A stretch of 64,000 nucleotides of DNA from an uncultured Oscillospiraceae bacterium (GTDB lineage Bacteria; Bacillota; Clostridia; Oscillospirales; Oscillospiraceae): positions 1 to 64,000 of the forward strand of contig CAKUEH010000007.1 of assembly GCA_934646185.1 (NCBI GenBank), read 5' to 3'. Both the position numbers and the translations under genes were made by a program. The notes under the pieces were generated by a model. It saw only the letters and a program-made list of their open reading frames with translations. It was not told where the DNA came from and searched no databases. The first letter of the stretch is position 1; each line of letters begins with the position of its first letter. This document shows positions 58,234-64,000 of this stretch, in pieces.

Positions 58234-61200
58234 ATGCTGAAAAAGTGGTACGCAAAGCTGCTTGTCCTGCTGGCCGTGGTCTGCGCAGTCGCCGCAGCCC
58301 ACCCGGCCGCACAGGCAGAAGCTATCCCGGAGGAGACGGCGCAGGAACAGATCGAAGCCGGTGTCACGATACTTGCGTCGGGAACCTGCGGCAGTAATCT
58401 GACGTGGTCGCTGGACAGCGCCGGTACGCTGACGATCAGCGGCAGCGGGGCAATGACGGACTATAGCATCAACAACGCTGACTCGACCACCGCGCCCTGG
58501 CGAAATTATGCTTCCTCTATCTGCAGTGTGGTGTTTGAACCCGGCGTTACCTCCATCGGGAGACACACATTTTATAAATTCCAAAATCTGAAGTCAATAA
58601 GGTTTCCAAATGACTACTTCTCTCGCTTGTCTACGATTGGGGAGGGAGCGTTCGAGTGTACCGGCCTGACAGGTACACTCTCGCTCCCGTACGGTGTGAC
58701 TGTCATTGAAAACGGAGCTTTCTCCGAGTGCATCAATCTGGCAGGACTCAGCCTTCCGTCCAGCTTGACCAGTATCGGTTCCTATGCGTTCTGTAATTGT
58801 AACAGCCTGACAGGTACCCTTGAATTCCCCAGTGGCTTGGAGTCAATCGGCGGTAGCGCCTTTAAAGGCTGCTATAACATGACAGGCCCTCTTACTTTTC
58901 CGTCAAGGTTGACTTACATCGGGCCGGATGCGTTTGATAATTGTTCCGGGTTTGGCAGGCTCGCCTTCTTTGAAGGGGATGCACCGTCAGCTACTGCGAC
59001 TTCCCTGAGAAACGGCACCCGTGTATATTATCGTCCCGGAACCAGCGGCTGGAAAGATAGCAGTGTGTATGACATCACAACCGGAACATGGAATGGGTAT
59101 CCGCTGAATGTTTGGAACAGTAATGATGCGCTGGCCTCAGGAACCTGCGGGGAGAACCTGACATGGTCGCTGTCAGCAGACGGCGTGTTCACCATCAGCG
59201 GAAGCGGCCGGATGGCAAATTATTCAAAAACATCTGATCACACCATGACAGCGCCCTGGAGCGATTTTTCGGCGGCGATCCGTAAAGTGATCATCGAACC
59301 CGGCGTAACATCTATTGGGGAACGGGCGTTCTATAACTGTAAAAGTATTACCGACATAACATTGCCGGACGGCCTGACCAGTATCGGGTATGCTGCATTC
59401 TCCAGCTGCACCGCATTAGCCGGTGACCTCGTTTTCCCGGACAGCCTGACCTACATCGGCAGCATCGCCTTCTCTACCTGCACGAGCCTGACGGGGACTC
59501 TTATTTTCCCTGCGAGCTTGACTGAGATCAGCCCAAGTGCATTTTTGAATTGCACAGGTCTTGACAAGATCGTTTTCTTTCTGGGGAATGCGCCGAAAGA
59601 GAACAAGCAAGTTTTTGCGAGCGGCACAACTGTGTACTATAGGTCCGGAACGAGCGGCTGGCCGAGCGACAGCAGGTGGTGGTGCGATTATCAGCTGAAA
59701 GAGGTGCCAAACGATACCATAGCGATCGGCCTTTGCGGCGCAGAGGATGGCGGAGAGAATCTGATCTGGATGCTGAGTCACGATGGAACGCTCACCATCA
59801 GCGGCAGCGGAGCGATGGCGGATTACAATGGAACAACGACAACACCCTGGGCCCGATATTTCCTCTCTATTCATGCGGTTAAGGTTGAATCCGGAGTTAC
59901 CTCCATTGGCAGGTATGCTTTCAATAACTATGTAGCAATTACTGATGTGTTTTTGCCGGACGGTCTGATCAGTATCGGATATGCTGCGTTCGAAAACTGT
60001 ACTGCCCTGACCGGCAAGCTATCACTTCCAAAAAGCCTGACCAGCATCGATATCAAAGCATTTAAGAATTGCACGGCCCTCAGTGGGGACCTGGTGATTC
60101 CAGACGGAGTTCACACGATTGCGGATGAATCGTTCTGCGGTTGCAGCGGACTTACCGGTACGCTGCGTATTCCGTCTGGGGTATCTGAGATCAGATCGAG
60201 CGCTTTTATGGGTTGTACCGGCTTGTCAAAATTGATATTGCCGGATTCGATCACCAAGATCAGATATGGTGCGTTTTACGAATGTACAGGTCTGTCTGAA
60301 TTGATTCTTCCGCAGTCCATTTTCACTGTAGATATTGAGGGATCGGCGTTCTTTGGATGTACCAGCTTGAGCGGAACACTCACAATTCCGAAAAATGTCC
60401 GCCTTGGAGGCGGTGCTTTTGCCGGATGCACCGGAATCACAGCTTTTGCAGCGGAGGATTATTATTCTGCCGATGATAGCGGCGCTCTTTATGAAGGCAG
60501 TACGTTGTGTGCGTTTCCTGCCGGAGCTCCGCTGGAAACCTACACGGTTCAAGACGGTACAAGCATCATTGGTAGATATGCGTTCAGCGGCTGCTGCAAT
60601 CTCGATACAGTGATTGTTCCTGCCACGGTTCAAAAGATTGACTGGAACGCATTTGAGCGCATGCCGAAATTGAAGTCTGTCTACTTTTATGGTAATTACC
60701 CGCCGACAAGTTCAGCATATTTTCCACAAAATGAAGGCTCACGTCTGAAAATCTACTATATGAAAAGTGCCGATGGTTGGACGGAGGAAAAGTGGCCTTC
60801 GCAGTATTTTGAGCTGATCGAATGGAATCCGTATGCAGTCACCGGTGTGGAACTGGACACCGAAACCCTGACACTGCCTCTTGGAAAAACGCAAAAATTG
60901 GTCGCGACCGTTTTGCCGGAGTGGGCAAAGGACAAGTCTGTCACCTGGGCCTCCGCGGATATGGATGTTGCGGCGGTGTTTGCGGACGGGTCGGTCCTCG
61001 GCAAGAAGGCCGGGACGACGACGGTCACCGCCAAGACCGTCGACGGCGGCTTTACGGCGAGCTGCACCGTCACGGTCGAGCCCGCACCCGATGACGTTAT
61101 GCCCGTCCGCCTCAGCTCCGTCTGCGCGCGACCCGGCAACACCGTGCAGGTGCGCATCATGCTGGACAGAAACCCCGGCTTTGCAAACCTGAGTCTTGTA

Positions 61201-61722
61201 ATCGGCTATGATGCGGACGTCATGACGCTGACGACGGTCGAGAACAAGGTATCCGGCACGGAGTACACAGGGTCGCAGACGCTCACAGCGGATCCGTATA
61301 TGCTGACATGGAACAGCGGAACCCAAAACTGCACAGCGTCCGGTACGCTGGCGATCCTGACGTTCCAGATCAAAAATACCGCCGCCTACGGTGTGTATCC
61401 TATCTCCGTCAGCTTCTATCAGGGCCGCGATCAGAACTACACAGACGGCGTTGACGTGAACTATAACCAGACAGGACAGCCGCTGCCGCTGCTCTATATC
61501 GGAAGCAGCGCGGAAATCCGCTCCTATATCCCCGGAGATATCAGCGGCGACGGGCGTGTCGATTCCCGCGACGTGCTGACGCTGCTGCGCTATCTTTCCG
61601 AGTGGGACGGGATCACCGTGGTCGATGAGGCGCTGGACGTGAATGGAGACGGAAAATCCAATTTCTGGGATGCGACGGCGCTTCTGCAATACATCGCCGG
61701 CTGGGACGTCGTTCTGCATTAA
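58234..61722 (+). CDS. Secreted BspA-like LRR protein with Ig-like, cohesin and dockerin domains
   Basis: A 1162-residue exported protein. It has a signal peptide (about 1-30, ending AAQA) and three units each starting with an (A)xGxCG.NLxW...GTLTISGSGAM module (about 48, 301 and 497), each followed by BspA-type leucine-rich repeats (TSIGxxAFxxCxxLT). A bacterial Ig-like 2 domain follows (about 869-950; PLGKTQKLVATVLP), then a cohesin domain (about 954-1090; LVIGYDADVMTLTTVEN) and a C-terminal dockerin with two calcium-binding repeats (GDISGDGRVDSRDVLTLL and LDVNGDGKSNFWDATALL). It is probably a surface scaffold or adhesin binding host glycans or polysaccharide. Start ATG 58234 chosen as it begins the signal peptide. 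Confidence 0.9.
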   Translation: MLKKWYAKLLVLLAVVCAVAAAHPAAQAEAIPEETAQEQIEAGVTILASGTCGSNLTWSLDSAGTLTISGSGAMTDYSINNADSTTAPWRNYASSICSVVFEPGVTSIGRHTFYKFQNLKSIRFPNDYFSRLSTIGEGAFECTGLTGTLSLPYGVTVIENGAFSECINLAGLSLPSSLTSIGSYAFCNCNSLTGTLEFPSGLESIGGSAFKGCYNMTGPLTFPSRLTYIGPDAFDNCSGFGRLAFFEGDAPSATATSLRNGTRVYYRPGTSGWKDSSVYDITTGTWNGYPLNVWNSNDALASGTCGENLTWSLSADGVFTISGSGRMANYSKTSDHTMTAPWSDFSAAIRKVIIEPGVTSIGERAFYNCKSITDITLPDGLTSIGYAAFSSCTALAGDLVFPDSLTYIGSIAFSTCTSLTGTLIFPASLTEISPSAFLNCTGLDKIVFFLGNAPKENKQVFASGTTVYYRSGTSGWPSDSRWWCDYQLKEVPNDTIAIGLCGAEDGGENLIWMLSHDGTLTISGSGAMADYNGTTTTPWARYFLSIHAVKVESGVTSIGRYAFNNYVAITDVFLPDGLISIGYAAFENCTALTGKLSLPKSLTSIDIKAFKNCTALSGDLVIPDGVHTIADESFCGCSGLTGTLRIPSGVSEIRSSAFMGCTGLSKLILPDSITKIRYGAFYECTGLSELILPQSIFTVDIEGSAFFGCTSLSGTLTIPKNVRLGGGAFAGCTGITAFAAEDYYSADDSGALYEGSTLCAFPAGAPLETYTVQDGTSIIGRYAFSGCCNLDTVIVPATVQKIDWNAFERMPKLKSVYFYGNYPPTSSAYFPQNEGSRLKIYYMKSADGWTEEKWPSQYFELIEWNPYAVTGVELDTETLTLPLGKTQKLVATVLPEWAKDKSVTWASADMDVAAVFADGSVLGKKAGTTTVTAKTVDGGFTASCTVTVEPAPDDVMPVRLSSVCARPGNTVQVRIMLDRNPGFANLSLVIGYDADVMTLTTVENKVSGTEYTGSQTLTADPYMLTWNSGTQNCTASGTLAILTFQIKNTAAYGVYPISVSFYQGRDQNYTDGVDVNYNQTGQPLPLLYIGSSAEIRSYIPGDISGDGRVDSRDVLTLLRYLSEWDGITVVDEALDVNGDGKSNFWDATALLQYIAGWDVVLH

Positions 61723-61734
61723 GGAGGTGCGAAC

Positions 61735-62535
61735 ATGAAAAGAAGGCTTTTCTGCTGCCTGCTGGCTGCAATGCTTTTCATCAGCTCTCTTCCTGCCGTG
61801 CAGGCCGCAAGCGCCCCAAACGTATCGGTGCAGGCCGCAAGCGCCCCAAACGTATCGGTGCAGACCGTCTCCGCGACGGCCGGTGACGAGGTAACCGTAG
61901 CCGTGACCCTGTCCGGAAATACCGGCTTTTCAGACCTGAGCATTGAGCTGGATTACGACCCGGCGATTTTGACGCTGGTTCAGGTCGAACAGGAAGCGCT
62001 TACGTCGGACTGCCTCCAATCGCAATCGCAGCACCTGACAGACCGTCCGTATTCCCTGATCTGGCTGTCCTGGACCACGCTCTGTCCGTCCAACGGCACC
62101 CTTGCGACGCTGACTTTCTGCATTTCAGCCGATGCCCCCGACGGGAGCTATCCGATTTCCGTCAGCTTTTACAAGGGCCGTCAGGGAGACAACGAGGACG
62201 GCGTCAGCGTGAATTACCAGAGGGCCGGCAGTGAGAATCAGAAGCCGCTCGGCCTGACCTATACAAGCGGCTCCGTGCGCGTCAAGGCGGTGCCGGACAC
62301 GGAGGTGACCGTTTCCCTCGGCAGCCGCGGACAGGCGACGCTCTCCGCCCGCCATCGGATGACGGGGCAGATCTATATCGCGTCTTATACCAACGAGGGC
62401 CGTATGCTGGGCGTCTCGATCCGGGACGCGGCAGAAATTGTCTCTGCCGCGCCTGCCTCCGGCGCGGCTTACGTCAGGCTTATGTGGCTGGATGAGTATC
62501 GTCCGGTCTGCGCCTCGCAGCAGATCACCCTGTAA
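61735..62535 (+). CDS. Secreted single-cohesin protein
   Basis: A 266-residue exported protein: signal peptide (about 1-24, ending VQAA), two tandem copies of a 10-residue unit (AASAPNVSVQ) near 24-43, one cohesin domain (about 45-180; LSIELDYDPAILTLVQVE and SYPISVSFYKG) and a C-terminal beta-rich tail (about 190-266). GGAGG precedes the ATG, 12 bases after the stop of the dockerin-bearing gene, so both are co-expressed and may bind each other. Confidence 0.87.
   Translation: MKRRLFCCLLAAMLFISSLPAVQAASAPNVSVQAASAPNVSVQTVSATAGDEVTVAVTLSGNTGFSDLSIELDYDPAILTLVQVEQEALTSDCLQSQSQHLTDRPYSLIWLSWTTLCPSNGTLATLTFCISADAPDGSYPISVSFYKGRQGDNEDGVSVNYQRAGSENQKPLGLTYTSGSVRVKAVPDTEVTVSLGSRGQATLSARHRMTGQIYIASYTNEGRMLGVSIRDAAEIVSAAPASGAAYVRLMWLDEYRPVCASQQITL
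61801..61860 (+). repeat. Exact 30-bp tandem duplication inside the cohesin gene
   Basis: Two adjacent, identical 30-base units at 61801-61830 and 61831-61860, in frame, encoding AASAPNVSVQ twice at the start of the mature protein. Absence of any difference between copies points to a recent slippage event. Confidence 0.95.
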
Positions 62536-62567
62536 TGCACAGACGCAGATGCAAGTACAGGAACAGG

Positions 62568-62705
62568 AGCCGGTCGAGGCGGCGACGCAGAACCGGAGCT
62601 ATCTGATCACAGAGACGGAAGCCCCGTAAATTTGCCCGGAAACTAAGCAGACAGCATAACAAAAACGGCTCGTTCCGTGATAGAATTTTCCTATAAGAAT
62701 GAAAA
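62568..62705 (+). pseudogene. Kinase 3' end remnant within 138-bp direct repeat, copy 2
   Basis: 62568-62629 still reads VEAATQNRSYLITETEAP then stop, the C terminus of the Ser/Thr kinase, with no kinase in front of it. The rest (to 62705) is a copy of the promoter/leader region before the BspA-like gene and now precedes the truncated secreted gene. Confidence 0.85.
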
Positions 62706-62719
62706 GGAGAGATTCTGTC

Positions 62720-64000
62720 ATGAAACGAGTCGTTTGTCTGCTGCTCTGTGCGGTTATGCTGCTGAGCCTGCTGCCCGCGTCAGCGCTGGCGGACGGAGAG
62801 AATCAGCTGTACTTTGAGCAATGCGATGCGGATGGTACGCCATGCGATGATGGCCGCGTGGACGGAATGAACGTGAGCTACGGCGATACCGTCTATTTCC
62901 GCGCGTATACCGCCAAAAAGGACGGTGAGGCCGTTACGAGCGATGCGCTGCGTCTGTGGGACGACGGACAGAATGTCACCGCCGACGCTCTGCGCTGGAA
63001 CCCGTCCGGGTCAGAGGGCTTTTACGCGTGGAACACCAAAACCGCAAAAACCAATGCGCCGACATTCAGCGCGACCGTCAATGGCGCGGACTACAGATTT
63101 ACGCCGCGCGTTTATGAGGCGGACGTCGGCTGGTTCTCGTCTCAGGACAAGTGCATTGCTTCGGCGCTGGTCTACGGGAACGAGCCGAACGCCAACGTGT
63201 ATTATGACGGCTCGGAAGACGTTGCCGTTTATCTGATCTCGGAGTCCAACTTTGTTACGGAAATTTCGGAGAATGCCATCCAGAAGGACGACGGCATTGT
63301 GACCGAACTGATCTCCAGAGGGACCAACGGCGCGGGAGTCGATCTTGGCGCATGGCTGAAGGTCACGTGCCCGAAGGGGTTGTCCGACGGACAAAAGCTG
63401 TCTGTGACGGTCAAACGGGGGCCGTCGTGGGATCTGGACGGACTTACGACCGTCACCTACACCGTCACCTTCTCGGAAACCGGCGTTCGCATCGAGGAGC
63501 CGTCCGAAGACCTCCCCGGCGAGCCGGTGCTGCTGCCGGGCGTTTCGATAAACGGCAATCAGCTCTATCTGGGGATCGGTCTCTTCTCCAGCAGCGGCCT
63601 GGTGCTCGCGAGAAGCGGCAGCTTTACCTCGCCGAGCACCGAGGAGCGTTGGGAAACCTATACCGCGCTTCTATGGACAAAGGACAAAGAGGGCTATTCC
63701 CGCGTCGGCGTGGAGCATTACAAGGAGGGCGTGATCAAAGGCTGGGAGCAGCTGTCGAATATAACGCTGTCATCCCCCCGCAGCACGACCGGAAACACGA
63801 GCACGCCGGAGTGGATCCAGACCACCGAGGAGGGATGGCCTGTCTACAGACTCGGCCTCATCAACAGCTCGATGAACGGCACGTGGGAGATCACCGCGTC
63901 CTGCACGCTGAATGGAAAAGAATACAGGGTCAGCTGCTACACGGCGCGGGAAGCGGCGAATGAGAGGACAATCGATGCTGACGAGACCGACACGGTCGAA
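62720..64000 (+). CDS. Secreted protein of unknown function (3' end outside window)
   Basis: An open frame of 427 codons runs to the right edge without a stop. Signal peptide MKRVVCLLLCAVMLLSLLPASALA, then beta-rich modules (for example YFRAYTAKKDGEAVTSDALRLWDDGQNVTAD, VTYTVTFSETGV) resembling extracellular Ig-like/adhesin repeats. AAAAGGAGAG precedes the ATG. The upstream leader duplicates that of the BspA-like gene, so both may be co-regulated. No named domain is confidently recognised. Confidence 0.75.
   Translation, partial: MKRVVCLLLCAVMLLSLLPASALADGENQLYFEQCDADGTPCDDGRVDGMNVSYGDTVYFRAYTAKKDGEAVTSDALRLWDDGQNVTADALRWNPSGSEGFYAWNTKTAKTNAPTFSATVNGADYRFTPRVYEADVGWFSSQDKCIASALVYGNEPNANVYYDGSEDVAVYLISESNFVTEISENAIQKDDGIVTELISRGTNGAGVDLGAWLKVTCPKGLSDGQKLSVTVKRGPSWDLDGLTTVTYTVTFSETGVRIEEPSEDLPGEPVLLPGVSINGNQLYLGIGLFSSSGLVLARSGSFTSPSTEERWETYTALLWTKDKEGYSRVGVEHYKEGVIKGWEQLSNITLSSPRSTTGNTSTPEWIQTTEEGWPVYRLGLINSSMNGTWEITASCTLNGKEYRVSCYTAREAANERTIDADETDTVE

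Overview
The window looks like a chromosomal segment of a GC-rich, spore-forming, strictly anaerobic gut Clostridia, most plausibly Oscillospiraceae. Evidence: sporulation genes (gpr, sigG, a YlmC/YmxH protein), a CIRCE-controlled clpB, a glycyl radical enzyme, rhamnose catabolism, and a BspA-like surface protein with cohesin and dockerin modules. The taxonomic call is an inference from gene content and base composition. I see no rRNA, tRNA, CRISPR array, transposase or prophage. Both edges are open: the left edge begins in a probable terminator of an unseen gene, and the right edge cuts a secreted-protein gene.

Layout. 1-11 kb: clpB; a minus-strand CPA2 antiporter plus MgtC pair; a nucleotidyltransferase; a rhamnose cluster (rhaM, rhaA, class II aldolase) divergent from an AraC regulator; and an RsuA-type pseudouridine synthase. 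11-15 kb: aconitase-family hydratase plus NADP isocitrate dehydrogenase. 15-19 kb: a nucleoside/sugar-type ABC importer behind a leader terminator. 19-26 kb: a heterodimeric ABC exporter with a MarR repressor, then recG and rpsT. 26-31 kb: gpr, sigG, ylmC-like, rpsB, tsf. 31-41 kb: glycerate kinase, then a one-carbon operon under a tandem glycine riboswitch (metV-like, a gcvT-glyA fusion, gcvH, gcvPA, gcvPB, lplA, nudix, DUF4085). 41-50 kb: a DUF2087-phosphotransferase fusion, yhaM, a DivIVA-like gene, exonuclease III, a UvrD-like helicase, and XRE and MerR regulators. 50-55 kb: a minus-strand operon DUF3006, Dabb, glycyl radical enzyme, AraD-like aldolase/epimerase, UPF0303. 55-64 kb: a cytidylate-kinase-like gene, an HTH and Ser/Thr kinase pair, then the BspA/cohesin/dockerin protein, a cohesin protein and a truncated secreted protein.

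How genes work together. Glycine relieves the riboswitch terminator and induces glycine cleavage. The methylene-THF made by the T-protein can be used by the serine hydroxymethyltransferase domain fused to it; the MetV-like protein links the same pool to methylene-THF reductase, and LplA supplies lipoate to GcvH. The glycyl radical enzyme operon pairs a radical enzyme of unassigned substrate with sugar-phosphate-type partners and has no visible activating enzyme.

The most unusual non-coding feature is a family of modular, hairpin-rich repeats in nine intergenic gaps (about 5% of the window). It is built from four recurring modules, includes a tRNA T-arm-like segment and a long-loop variant found in both orientations, and in one case supplies the stop codon of a gene. 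A separate 300-bp array of seven consecutive hairpins follows icd. A 138-bp near-identical duplication (the kinase 3' end plus the promoter/leader of the adjacent secreted-protein gene) marks gene-cassette shuffling in the surface-protein locus.
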